NCBI RefSeq assembly: GCF_031877795.1
Contig: NC_133933.1
Span: 23,960,029 to 24,024,028 of the forward strand
DNA: 64,000 nucleotides
DNA from: Strix aluco
Lineage: Eukaryota; Chordata; Aves; Strigiformes; Strigidae
Direction of reading: 5' to 3'
In this document: one piece after another, positions 1 to 9,200 of the stretch
Numbering within the stretch: position 1 is the stretch's first letter
Layout: each line of letters opens with the position of its first letter
Translations under genes and position numbers: made by a program
Notes under the pieces: generated by a model
The model's input: only the letters and a program-made list of their open reading frames with translations
Database searches by the model: none
What the model was told of the DNA's origin: nothing

Positions 1-834
1 CTAGCTTCCATTAGCAATTTTTTAAAGGAAGAAACAGAAGAACAGCCATATTGTGCCAGATCAAAGGCCCTTCTAGTCTAGATGGGCCATTTTTCAACAG
101 TTGTCACAACCAGGTGCCTGAGGAAGCATTATAAAAATAGCAAGAATGTGGTGATACTTGTCTGAAGCACACTGCAGCCTCCAGCAATCTGTGACCAGAA
201 TTTTTTTTATCATGATAATGCTGCTAAATTACATAATTTAGAAAATATACCTAAATGTTAAGTATATCCTTATACCCTCCATACTCGTATTGCTACATAA
301 CAATGGGAGGCTGCACACATTTTTTTTTTATTCACAAAGATAGTAGGATGGCCATTTGATTTAAAATAACTACCGAGAAATGCCATTTTATAGCACTTTT
401 CATTAGTAAAAACAAAAATAAACCCCAAACATCAGTGAAATTTCTCTATAACCAACACTGCAAATTGCACGTTGGAATGGATTCAACTAAAGGTTGATGT
501 ACACTGCGAAGAAGGTGATGTTTCCATTTCACTGTACTTTTTTGGGGCATTTTAGCATCTCTTCATATTATTTTTATTTCATTAACTCTGCTCACGTTAA
601 AGTCTTCTTTAAAGTACCCAAGTTAGTAACTCCTGATTTCATGCAGCTGTTTGTGCAAATGCCATTTTCACATATGTTTCTATCAAGTTGCATTAGTATG
701 TGCTGCTCTCTGATTCATCTGAACTTTTGTATTGGCTGTGTTCGTACCTTGGCTTTCACTGTAGAAATATTCAGACACAACTCTTAAATATGGGGTTTAA
801 CACTTTTTTTTTTCTTCTTCTTTTCTTCCTGTAG
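1..834 (+). other. LIN9: LIN9 last intron (3' part)
   Basis: AT-rich non-coding sequence ending in a pyrimidine tract and a GTAG acceptor at 831-834, directly before the last LIN9 exon. I looked for the penultimate LIN9 exon here and found no segment with LIN9-like protein sequence and flanking splice sites, so the intron continues beyond the left edge. A 97-codon open frame at 494-787 has no recognisable protein character. Confidence 0.8.
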
Positions 835-940
835 TTGTTTTCAGAATAACGTTGAGATCCATGTTGCACATATTCAGAGTGGTCTGAGCCAGATGGGAAA
901 TTTACATGCTTTTGCAGCTAATAACACCAACAGAGACTGA
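835..940 (+). CDS. LIN9: LIN9 (protein lin-9 homolog), terminal coding exon, partial gene
   Basis: This is the C-terminal exon of LIN9, a nuclear core subunit of the MuvB complex. MuvB acts as DREAM (with p130/p107-E2F4-DP) to repress cell-cycle genes, or with B-MYB and FOXM1 to activate G2/M genes at CHR promoters. The exon opens with one base finishing a codon begun in the previous exon, then reads 34 residues from Cys-Phe-Gln-Asn-Asn and ends in NNTNRD before TGA at 938-940. The segments HIQSGLSQMGNLHAF and AANNTNRD match the C-terminus I recall for vertebrate LIN9. A pyrimidine-rich tract and AG at 833-834 set the start. Only this exon lies in the window; the DIRP domain and all other exons are upstream. 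The gene runs tail-to-tail with MIXL1. Confidence 0.93.
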
Positions 941-1816
941 ACATTTCCTTTCAAGTGTACAGCAAGTAGTTCTGGAAAATCCTCTTCCTTTATATAGGCT
1001 TCACCAAATATCCTAACTGCCAGAAGATAAGGGAAAAGAAAACCTCTCAGAAAGGACCCTTTAAAATATATTATATCTGCTTCTTCAGAAAACCAGCATT
1101 ACTGGCCAGCGTTACATTAGATTTCTCCATTTGTTATTCACATACAGTAGTTTTGCTAACTGGTAATCTCTTAGTAATTGCATTTATTATAATAAACTTG
1201 AAAACATACTTTCATATAATTTGAACTTAGTTTTTAAAAGTTCAGATGAATTCTGCACACCTCTTGCTGTTGGCTCTCCTGGTATGTTAGAAGTGATGAA
1301 GAGGAAATGGCTCAGATCAGTAGCCCCAAGGCAGGTCTTTGTTATGTAAAGCTCCGCTCCTCTGTAGGTACTGAGAGTTGCCACTTCAGCCTTCAGGTAG
1401 CGTGGTGGCAGCGGTGGCTGGGTGTTCCTGATCTAAAGAAGCAGCAGCAGCAGCATACGGGCAGCAAACAGAAGCTGTAAACTTGGGGACGTTGGGCAGG
1501 TCTATCGATCAGTCAGTGTCTTGTTGGAACTTTTAATTTATCATAACTTATAGAAGGAGTCTAATGAAGGAATATAAAAATGTAACTGGTATCTTTCCAG
1601 AAAGAGATTGGTTATGGCTTTTTCCCTTCACAGGGAGCAAAAGAAGTGCTGTAGTGGGTATTTTATATAAATGACTGGTTAAACACATCGTTTTTCCAAA
1701 TTTTTGTTTGTTTTGCACAACTCTTAAATTAGATTACTGGTTATCCAACAATACCCAACATATATAAATGGGAAGATTTTTATAATTAAAGATAACCAGT
1801 GAGGTAAACTGCAAAA

Positions 1817-1822
1817 AATAAA
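1817..1822 (+). terminator. LIN9: Polyadenylation signal, LIN9 proximal
   Basis: AATAAA inside an A-rich run, 877 nt after the LIN9 stop. It would give a short-3'UTR isoform; which of the two signals is used cannot be told from sequence alone. Confidence 0.4.
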
Positions 1823-2197
1823 AAGTGACAACCTGCCTATGAGTACCTTTTGGAATGTTAATCTTGTAAAAAGTGTGTATTGGTTTGTTTAAATAGTCTT
1901 GTAAAGCTTCTGTGTAATGGTTTCCAGATATGAATTTTCAGAGATAGCTGTAGAGATGTTTTTGATTCTTTTAGATGCCTCATTAAATGAGGTCTTTTAT
2001 ATGTTAATGTATAAAGAATATGTAAACAGGATTATTTTCAATTTTAAAATTTTGTATAGTTTAAAGATGCTTCTGTATTCTGTGTTGGTATTGTGCCACT
2101 GCAAAACTTTAGTGCAGAGTTTATATTTAGCTAAACTTGTTCTGTTAATTAAGAGAAATGCATAAATCTTTTATTCTCAATGAAATTTGTAACTCTG

Positions 2198-2203
2198 AAT
2201 AAA
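2198..2203 (+). terminator. LIN9: Polyadenylation signal, LIN9 distal
   Basis: Canonical AATAAA about 1.26 kb after the LIN9 stop codon. A proximal AATAAA at 1817-1822 could give a shorter 3'UTR. No other gene end on the plus strand is nearby, so LIN9 is the natural owner. Confidence 0.65.
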
Positions 2204-2253
2204 TTGACCTATGAGAGTTGATATATTTCACAAAAATGCAAACTTTTTTGCAG

Positions 2254-2310
2254 ATGGTCTCAGGTCATTTTTTAAGAGAATTGCTGAAAATGAAATCTTA
2301 TGAGGACAAG
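2254..2310 (+). other. Exon-like segment downstream of LIN9 (unassigned)
   Basis: A 57-nt segment preceded by a T-rich tract and CAG at 2251-2253 and followed by AAG|GTGAGT, a near-ideal 5' splice site. It opens with ATG and is open for all 19 codons in that frame. I recognise no protein in it. If joined to the penultimate LIN9 exon (which must end with two bases of a codon), the reading frame would stop after six residues. It may be a non-coding or alternative 3' exon, or chance. Confidence 0.2.
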
Positions 2311-2689
2311 GTGAGTAGCTGTTTTAAAAGGTATTTGGGAACTTTACAAGGGATATTACAAAATAACACTAAACACTAATTTTACTGAGTTACCCACAGA
2401 AATTTGCCTCTCATCACGCAATAGAACATTGTAGTGGTCTCTGCAATTGCTTTTGCAATTACATTACCCATTAGTTTGTGGTGTTACGGTCTGTTTGGTA
2501 AAGAAGACAGAAAGGTCCTCTCCCGCCACCCTTTTCATTTAAACAGAGAAAGGTGCCAAAGCCTGACTTAAGGCACATGGGTTTAGTCTGACAGTAACTA
2601 ACGTGATCTACAGCTGACTCGGGAGAAAGTAGCCGTCCCCTTGCTGTTTACTTACACCCCATCCCTGTCATCTGCTGCTCATAAACCCG

Positions 2690-3080
2690 CTAGCACGGCG
2701 GTTCAGGGAGCTGTGCAGCTGAAGAACAGTTCACCTTTCTTGCCGAGTTTTCTGCCTGCGCCGCGCACTGGCCTCGCTCGCCGCAGGGGCGAGGGGCGCC
2801 GGCACCAGCACAGGGAAACGCCGAGGGCAGCAGCTCGCTGGCGGCCTGCACGAACCCCCGTACTCCCTTCCTGCTCTGTCAGGACTCCGCTTGCAGACGG
2901 AGAAGTTAGGCACGCGTGTGAACGCTGTTGTGGAAGGGGGCTTCCCGATAGACGAAACCTGGGGCAGGCATGGAGGCTGGCTGAGCCCCGCTGATAGCGA
3001 GCACCCCAAACTGAGGGGGAGAGGAGCTGCAGACAGCAGGTGCTGCTGCCAGGAACGGTATTCGGCAACGAGGATTTGGG
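2690..3080. promoter_or_regulatory. Small orphan CpG island between LIN9 and MIXL1
   Basis: A short GC-rich stretch inside AT-rich surroundings. From about 2741 to 2960 I count roughly 23 CpG dinucleotides in 220 bases, far above the flanks. Several overlapping open frames up to about 124 codons cross it on both strands, as expected from GC content, and none looks like a known protein. It could be an enhancer-type island or the promoter of an unannotated transcript. Confidence 0.55.
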
Positions 3081-4329
3081 AACCTGCTTTTCGTGACAAA
3101 CTCATTTCTTACTGGATGCAGAATACCATGTAATAACCACCACGCTTCAATCTCAACGCTGATTCCGTAAGCATGATGGTTTTCACGTGTGGGTTCTTAA
3201 ATGTGCTCTTTCCAACACGTTTTGTGTTGAAGTGGGTTTTTTTAATCATTGCAGGGTAATGTGACATAATAGAAGGATACATAAGTTGTGATAAGTATCC
3301 AGGCACTTTCACATGTCATTTGGCCCACACCCACAGGCAATGTGAGTCTCCTCGCTGCTTCCCTTCAGGAGGCTGCATTTCCCCTCGATTAACAGTACGT
3401 TGGGTCAAAGTTAATGTTGTTGAGTTTTGGTGAAGTACAGTAACAAATCTGGCTGCTTCTGCTGAACGTGGCCTAAGCATAGTAGGAATCTCAAGAACTC
3501 ACTACAACTACTCTAACTTAAGTCTGCAGGAGCAGAACAAGTTTGTTTGGTTGCTTACAGTCAGCTTGAATTCACCCTCCATCCCCAAGAAATTACTGTC
3601 TCGTTTTCTGTCTCCTTCTGTAAGTACATCTCTTCTGGGGTCTTCCCGCGTAACAGCTCCTTCAGTACCAAAGTCCACTTGCTGCTCCTCCACCATGGGA
3701 GTCTTACAACTTGCTCTGCAAGGCTCTGAAGTGCAAGGTCATAGGCAGGAAGAATTGGCCTTATCCTCAAGATCCATACATAGCAATATATCCTTCCTTA
3801 ATAAATTGGCTGAATTACAGGAGAGGCTTCCATCACTACTAATTTCAGTGTTCCCAGCATTCTCTGTGCAGAGCCATCCAGCCCACTACCCATCACGTAA
3901 ACAGCTTCTGTGTAGTCCCTGGTATTCAAATTCAAAGCACCTTTACAGTGTTCACAAAACACTCCTACTTTTCTGTAGTTTAACATTAACCTCGGCTTAA
4001 GCGGAGGAGTTGAGGCTTTTGTCTGAGCAAGGCAAGGATTTGAAGGTTTGGGTTTTATATTACTGAGGCCGCAAATTTGCATTTTCGTTCAGGGATGGGG
4101 GTGATGGTTTAGAGTAGATCTAAAGCAAATACCGACCGAGATGGTGTAAGGTAGTTTTTGTAACCTGTGCTTCAGGCCCCTTAGGTCTCTTACTCCCACC
4201 TGAACCGCAGCCGAGGCCCTCCCGGCCCTGGGAAGAGAACCTGCAGCCGGGATTTCTGCCACCTCTGTTCTCTACCCCGCGCTGGCCAAGGTAAGAAACC
4301 CCATCCCTGCCCCAAGCACACGCACAAGT
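3081..4329. other. Intergenic, LIN9-MIXL1 tail-to-tail interval
   Basis: No gene recognised. Mixed-composition sequence with small chance frames (largest 149 codons at 3551-4000). The only structured item is the exon-like segment at 4176-4290. MIXL1 transcripts should end near its right edge. Confidence 0.6.
4176..4290 (+). other. Second exon-like segment, plus strand (unassigned)
   Basis: A 115-nt GC-rich segment flanked by a T-rich tract with TTCAG (ending 4175) and by AAG|GTAAGA (donor at 4291), both close to consensus. One frame (codons from 4178) is open throughout and proline/arginine-rich; the other two contain stops. No protein family is recognised. It lies antisense to the region just past the MIXL1 poly(A) site. 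Confidence 0.2.
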
Positions 4330-4749
4330 AGAGCAAAAAATGTAAACCTTTATTTTTTTTTTTTTCCCCCCTCAGTCAAAAAATCCCAACAGACCATCCC
4401 ACTCTTCTACTTTTCTAAGACAGCCCCCATCCCCAAAACACAGTGGATTTGGTTAGCTTTTTGGCTAAAGAAGGTTAAATAGACGTACAAAACATGCTAC
4501 ATTTTAAATACAGGGTAAAAAGATGCCCTCAGCTGATGGAGCTGACCCGTACCTTTCTTAAATAAATATGTAAAATCAGTTACTACCGGATAAAGTGCAA
4601 CAGTCGCAGAGCAGGGTGAGGTAGGGGTTACGTGGCTGCTCCCCGCCTGAGCCGCGTCCCCCCAGGGCCGGGTCTGGCGGGGCAGGACGTCGCCCCGAGG
4701 CCGGGGGACGCGGTTTGAATGCCGGGGCCGGGTCCCGGCCGGGCGGCGC
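4330..4749 (-). other. MIXL1: MIXL1 3' untranslated region
   Basis: About 420 nt between the MIXL1 stop codon and the inferred cleavage site near 4330. Its gene-proximal part is still CpG-rich and the distal part is AT-rich. No other frame of interest. Confidence 0.65.
4349..4354 (-). terminator. MIXL1: MIXL1 polyadenylation signal
   Basis: TTTATT on the plus strand, AATAAA on the MIXL1 strand, about 400 nt after the MIXL1 stop. On the minus strand a GT-rich tract (around 4317-4332) follows within about 30 nt, as expected of a downstream cleavage element. A T-rich run on the plus strand (A-run on the transcript) precedes it. Confidence 0.7.
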
Positions 4750-5178
4750 TCAGAGGGCTCGCAGGGCGCCGAGGGCGTTCTCTTCCCACTCCGAGCCCGA
4801 CTCCGAGTAGCCGCTGGTGTCCTCGGCGTCGGAGACGGGCGAGTACTGCCCGCAGAAGGCGCGGCCCGGCGGGCAGGGGCCCGGCGGCGGCCCCCCCACG
4901 GGGGCGGCCCCGGTCCCGCCGTGCTGGCCGGGCGCGAAGGCCTCGAAGCCGGGGCCGGAGGGGAAGGCGGCGGCCGGCGGCCACTGGTAGGGGGCCGAGC
5001 CCTCCTTCTTGGTCGGGGCGACCTGGGCCAGGCCGGGGAGGGCGCAGCGGGGCCGCTCCGGGGCGCGCAGGGCGGCGAAGCGGGGCGGCCGCGGGTAGCC
5101 CGGCGGCGGCTCGGCGGGGCAGGGCCGGGGCGGTCCCCGCTGGCGGCGGGACTTGGCGCGTCGGTTCTGGAACCAGAC
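4750..5178 (-). CDS. MIXL1: MIXL1 exon 2 coding part
   Basis: 429 nt: 142 codons plus stop. It opens with [15 protein letters not shown] (homeodomain recognition helix and basic tail), then a Pro/Ala-rich region and the acidic C-terminal tail. The stop codon is at 4752-4750 on the minus strand. Confidence 0.92.
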   Translation of the reverse strand, partial: VWFQNRRAKSRRQRGPPRPCPAEPPPGYPRPPRFAALRAPERPRCALPGLAQVAPTKKEGSAPYQWPPAAAFPSGPGFEAFAPGQHGGTGAAPVGGPPPGPCPPGRAFCGQYSPVSDAEDTSGYSESGSEWEENALGALRAL

Positions 5179-5562
5179 CTGGGGAGAGAGGGCGGCGGTG
5201 AGGGCGGCCCCGGGGCGGGGCGGGCCCGGCGCGGCGCGGCCGGCGCCCCTCACCTGGATGCGGGACTCGGGGATCTGCGTGGCGTCGGCCAGCTTCTCCC
5301 GCAGGAAGATGTCGGGGTACATGGTGTCCTGGAAGACCAGCTCCAGCGTCTCCAGCTGCGCCGCCGTGAAGCTGGTCCGCTTCCGACGCTGCGAGGCCGC
5401 CGGCGCCCCCTCCGCCGGCTCCGCCGCCCCCCCGGCCCGGCCCGCCGCCGGCAGCGCCCTGAGGGCGGGCGAGGCCGGGCCGGGCCCGCCGCCCCCCGCC
5501 CACCTCCCCGCGGGGAAGGCGGGCGGCTCCGCCGGGGGCTCCCCGAAGCGCAGCGCGGCCAT
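4750..5562 (-). CDS. MIXL1: MIXL1, Mix paired-like homeobox transcription factor (whole gene, two exons)
   Basis: MIXL1 is a nuclear paired-like homeodomain factor induced by Nodal/activin and BMP in the primitive streak, where it directs mesendoderm formation. Spliced product: 245 aa from exons 5562-5254 and 5178-4750. Residues 1-57 are Gly/Pro/Ala-rich. The homeodomain spans about 58-117, with R5, F8, L16, F20 and the helix-3 core WFQN-RR. Position 50 is Gln, as in Mix proteins. A Pro-rich stretch follows, then an acidic, Ser-rich C-terminus ([19 protein letters not shown]) like the conserved Mix-family acidic tail. Human MIXL1 is of similar length (about 232 aa as I recall). The ATG at 5562 is chosen because a TATA box lies 40 nt upstream. 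The only oddity is a 75-nt intron without stops, so the unspliced frame also reads through (270 aa). Confidence 0.93.
   Translation of the reverse strand: MAALRFGEPPAEPPAFPAGRWAGGGGPGPASPALRALPAAGRAGGAAEPAEGAPAASQRRKRTSFTAAQLETLELVFQDTMYPDIFLREKLADATQIPESRIQVRGAGRAAPGPPRPGAALTAALSPQVWFQNRRAKSRRQRGPPRPCPAEPPPGYPRPPRFAALRAPERPRCALPGLAQVAPTKKEGSAPYQWPPAAAFPSGPGFEAFAPGQHGGTGAAPVGGPPPGPCPPGRAFCGQYSPVSDAEDTSGYSESGSEWEENALGALRAL
5179..5253 (-). other. MIXL1: MIXL1 intron 1 (75 nt)
   Basis: Begins GTGAGG and ends in a C/T-rich tract with CCCCAG on the minus strand. It is very GC-rich, exactly 25 codons long and free of stops. It separates the IQ and VWFQN segments of the homeodomain. Splicing is inferred from restored homeodomain continuity. 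Confidence 0.9.
5254..5562 (-). CDS. MIXL1: MIXL1 exon 1 coding part
   Basis: 309 nt, 103 codons: start codon, Pro/Gly/Ala-rich N-terminus, and homeodomain positions 1-46 ending in ...PESRIQ. The donor is CAG|GTGAGG (plus-strand CCTCAC ending at 5253). The intron phase is 0, and its position between homeodomain residues 46 and 47 is the classic one for paired-like homeobox genes. Confidence 0.92.
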
Positions 5563-5601
5563 GGCGGCGGGCCAGGAGGGGCCCCGGGCCGGCCCGCCGC
5601 C

Positions 5602-5608
5602 CTTTATA
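5602..5608 (-). promoter_or_regulatory. MIXL1: MIXL1 TATA box
   Basis: Plus-strand CTTTATA, read TATAAAG on the MIXL1 strand, within GC-rich sequence 40 nt before the start codon. With usual TATA-to-start spacing, transcription would begin near 5572-5578, giving a very short 5'UTR of roughly 10-16 nt. A TATA box fits a tightly switched developmental gene. Confidence 0.75.
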
Positions 5609-6250
5609 GCCGGGGAGGGGGCTCGGCGGGGGCGGGGGTTCGGCGGGAGGCGGCACGGCCCCGCGGGGAGGGGGGCCGCGGGGGTCCGGGCACCCCGCCG
5701 AGCCCCCGGGCCCGCTGGTGGGCTGCCCGCCCTGGGCGCCCCCTGCCCCGCTCAGCCCGCGGGGCGCGGCGGGGGCCGGCACCGCACCCCACGCGTGCCC
5801 GACGGGGCGGCCGCGGCCCGCGTCCGCCTGCTGCGGGCAAAGCAGCGGGGCGTGGGGGGGCTGCGCCCCGGGCGGGCCCGGCCCCGCAGCTGGCTGTTTC
5901 TGATACAACACCTGGACTGATACAGGGTTTGCTCCCTCCTGCTACGGCTGCGGAGGTGCGTGTGTTCCAGCCGCCGGCCACCTCGGCGTGAGCGATCCCG
6001 CACGGGGCGACACTCAAACAAAAGCGCTCTCTCCCCGCGGCCGCGGCTGCTCTGTTGGCAGCGCTTGGCTGCCAGCTCTGCGGCTGGCCGACGGCCTCCT
6101 GCCGTGCCCGCTGCTGCAGAAACAGCTCTTCTCTTTTTAAGATGCGAGTTAAACGCACCTGGAGGGCCCCAGCAGCTCAGACGGGGCAAGAGACAGACGC
6201 TGGTGTCCTCGCCTTTTCCACCCACTCGCTAATGCCTCCGCGCTCCCGCT

Positions 6251-9200
6251 CGCCCAGCCCAGGCACTTCTGTGATAACTGTTTCCCAGCTGGAGAGAGAC
6301 TCACGCCGAAACCTTGCCCGTGCCGGCCCTCGCCAGCGTTCTTCAGAAAGGGTTTGCCCACGTTTTGTTTTGTGGGCCCGTCTCCCATGAAAAGCGACTT
6401 CACACGAAAGAACAGTGTTTTGGTTGTTAAAAGCCATTTTTGAGAGGTTTCTTCCTAAAGCATTTGTACCTTTGTGCTTTCAGGCATGCAGTGATCCGGG
6501 TGCTTTCTTTAATGAAGTTTCTAGGTCGTTTGTTCCAGAAATCGTGGCCTGTAGTCTGCAGACAGCAGTCAGAAACGTGAGACTTGTACAGGGTTCTCAA
6601 TTAGCAGGGTAACGAGAGGGCACGGTGGTAAGAAAGGGCACCGGTGAGTGGTGATCCAGAAAGCATGGACGGCATTATTTGAGGTTTTCAGTAAAAGACT
6701 TGGGGAGGGTTGAATTACTCTGCAGATACTGTGCAGATTTAGAAGATGCCACAGGTGGCACCATAAGGGAGTTACTCCATATTACATTTACATGATTAAT
6801 ATTTTACTCTATTTTGCATCAAATAACATTTGCTGGAAAGTGCAAGCAGAACTTTCTTTCCTGTGTAATGAGAGATGTGACATCCTTTAGGTTTCTGAAG
6901 GGTTTAATCCTGCTTTGAATTATGCCCTTATAGGGATATTGACTTCAGTTTCTGGGATTTGATTAAGGTGGATTAAGTATGCCAGACAGAGAGAGCAGCT
7001 TTTTCAGGGAAATGTGTTTCTTCACACATGTACGTGTGTTTTTCTTTCAGCAGCCCAGGCTCAAGTAGCTGCTGGCCACCACAGGCCCCCCACTGTTCAC
7101 CCCCATCCTGCTGCTTTCCCTTTGGCTGAGTGGGTTGCTAAGCCGTGTGTGAGTCCACAGTGTGATCAGGGAAGTAATCCAAGTTAAATTAACTGTACAG
7201 TAACAGCAGGTTTGTTGGGTTTTTTTAATCCAGCTCCGGTATTCCCCACCCGTGGGTCACCAGCAGCCCCTGGGACGGCCGTACAACCGAGAGGGCACTG
7301 CCAGGTGGAGCAGGAGGGAAATGAGGGGATCCCATCTGGGGGTACTTCTAGGACTGCTGCCTCCTGGGTCTGATGCTGAGCTAGAAGAGGACAAAACTCA
7401 GACAGACTGCCCAGGAGTGTGGTGGTTTTTAGTGTCAGACCTCCCATTAAGACAACTACTTTATCAATGTATATTGAATATGTACTCAGGAAAGAGCCAG
7501 TGCTGGGAGCTAATAGACCTATTCCCAACTCATAAATCTGGAAATGAGCTGACTCTTTGATCTCTGACTGCTGTGACATCCTTCGGGCCAAAAGCCCTCT
7601 CAGTTCCCTTGTGCTTTACGGTACCAGCAGTGTTCCAAAAGCGATCTTGTACCAGCAGCTAACACTTCCCCTGATGAGGAAATCAATGGAGATGTTTCCC
7701 AGGCCTGAAAGTTTTCATTAAGAGACATAGGTATCACATTTATAGACCATAAAGAAAGTCCACTTTGTTACAGTGGAAGAAAAATAACTTCTACATAGTA
7801 AACTTCGTTGCACTAGATCTGAGTGCGGTTTGACTGCTAGTTCTGCGATAGGGACTGGGAAGGCTGTGCCTTGCAGCTCTGTACAACAGGCTGGGTGCGC
7901 CTGTGCTGCTGGGAGTGGATCGTGTGGGCAAAATGGTCGGTGCCCTTAATGCAGCCCAGATTTACACACACAGGCTCCAGGTTGTGGGGTGCGCACCCAG
8001 TCACTGAACTGCCCGTCTGCAGACGGTTTCATTTTCCGGCAGCCGTTCCCACAGTTTACCCGTGCGAGGCTGAGGCAGCTGTAGGCAGGGGCCTGGCTGC
8101 GCTGCTGCCTGCGCACCTTTGGTGCTGACCTCGGTTTGCTTCCACTCTCTCTGCCTCAGTTTCCTTTTCTGGGCTGGCTGGCTCATACCAGCATGTTGAT
8201 ACACCTTGGTGATGAGTCCTCTTCTGTGTACCAGTGGTATGCGCTGGACGTGAAAGCAGGGCAATTCTGGGGCAAGACTGGAGCCCAGGAATCATATATT
8301 CCCTTTCTCGTGGCTCAGAGCATTACACGGTGACTTCCTCTGTGGGATCCTGGCGGCCACCCTTCTGTATTGGCTTGGCTTGAAAGGGATCGAAGATTGA
8401 AGAAAGGCGAGGGGGACGGGGCTCTAATTGTAAAGGAGTGCACTGTTAGGTGGAGATCAGCGTAGGAGGCTTTTGCCTCCTCCTAGGCAAGCAGGACGAC
8501 ATGAAAGACAGCTCTTTGCTTTCTTCTGCCAGTTCTCTCCCCTCCCAACGTTGGCACACCTCTCCGCAGCTCCCACAGAGTGTCATCCCACCGATGCGCT
8601 AAAAGCGATGCCTGTGAGGTACTGCAGCGTGCCTCCTGCAGCGAGAAAAAAACACTGGGTCTGGGTTCGGCAGAGTTTCCTTTCCCCAACGAGAAGTTTG
8701 ACATCCTGCTCTGCCCCTTGTAGTCTGATGAGGAGGTTTCCAATGCCTTGTAGGGGCCAGCATCTGCATGGGGTTATACCTGGGTAGGGGCTGGAAGCAT
8801 TTAGGAAGACATTCAGACTTTTGTCCCTTCCTGTTCTGCATGCTTCCTTTTATTCGTGTCCTGTCTAGGCAGAAAGGGGGATTTTACTTCTTCCCTGGAG
8901 GTGCAGAAGCTATGACATAAGTGCAGAAGTTACTTGCTTTTTGAAATTAAGATGGCTAAAGTGGAGATCGCTATCTCTGAGGGAAGAGCAGACTACCTTG
9001 TGTAGATAACAGAGATTACAACCTGCTTCAGAGGCTGATTACATTGATCTTCACCATATTTGTCAAGAGAGAAACTCCTTATGCTGTTGTCTGTGCTGGA
9101 AGTACCTCTGCACTGAGGTACCTGTGCCGAGGGGACTCTCGCAATATGAAATGTGCCTGTACCTGCAATGAGAACACGGTTTTAAGCTTCGGGTGGAGAA

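Larger units (their letters stand above)
941..2220 (+). other. LIN9: LIN9 3' untranslated region
   Basis: AT-rich sequence of about 1.28 kb following the LIN9 stop codon, without a protein-like frame. It holds two AATAAA signals, at 1817-1822 and 2198-2203, and a short GCA repeat at 1441-1455. The end is set about 17 nt beyond the second signal and is approximate. Open frames of 65 codons (1187-1384, minus) and 82 codons (1917-2165) look like chance. Confidence 0.7.
4620..6250. promoter_or_regulatory. MIXL1: CpG island covering MIXL1 and its upstream region
   Basis: Dense CpG from the MIXL1 3' end through the whole gene and about 700 nt upstream, falling off near 6250. It explains the many long overlapping shadow frames on both strands here. 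A gene-wide island is typical of developmental homeobox genes. I could not identify individual enhancer sites with confidence. Confidence 0.8.

Noticed and set aside
494-787. 97-codon frame in the LIN9 intron
   Set aside because: Phe/Ser/His-rich AT-driven frame with no LIN9 similarity and no splice sites at its ends.
4628-5911. 427-codon minus-strand frame over MIXL1
   Set aside because: It is a shadow frame in a CpG-rich region. The real MIXL1 frame is shown by the homeodomain in a different phase.
4921-5991. 356-codon plus-strand frame antisense to MIXL1
   Set aside because: Gly/Ala/Arg composition artefact of a CpG island; no domain, and opposite to a well-supported gene.
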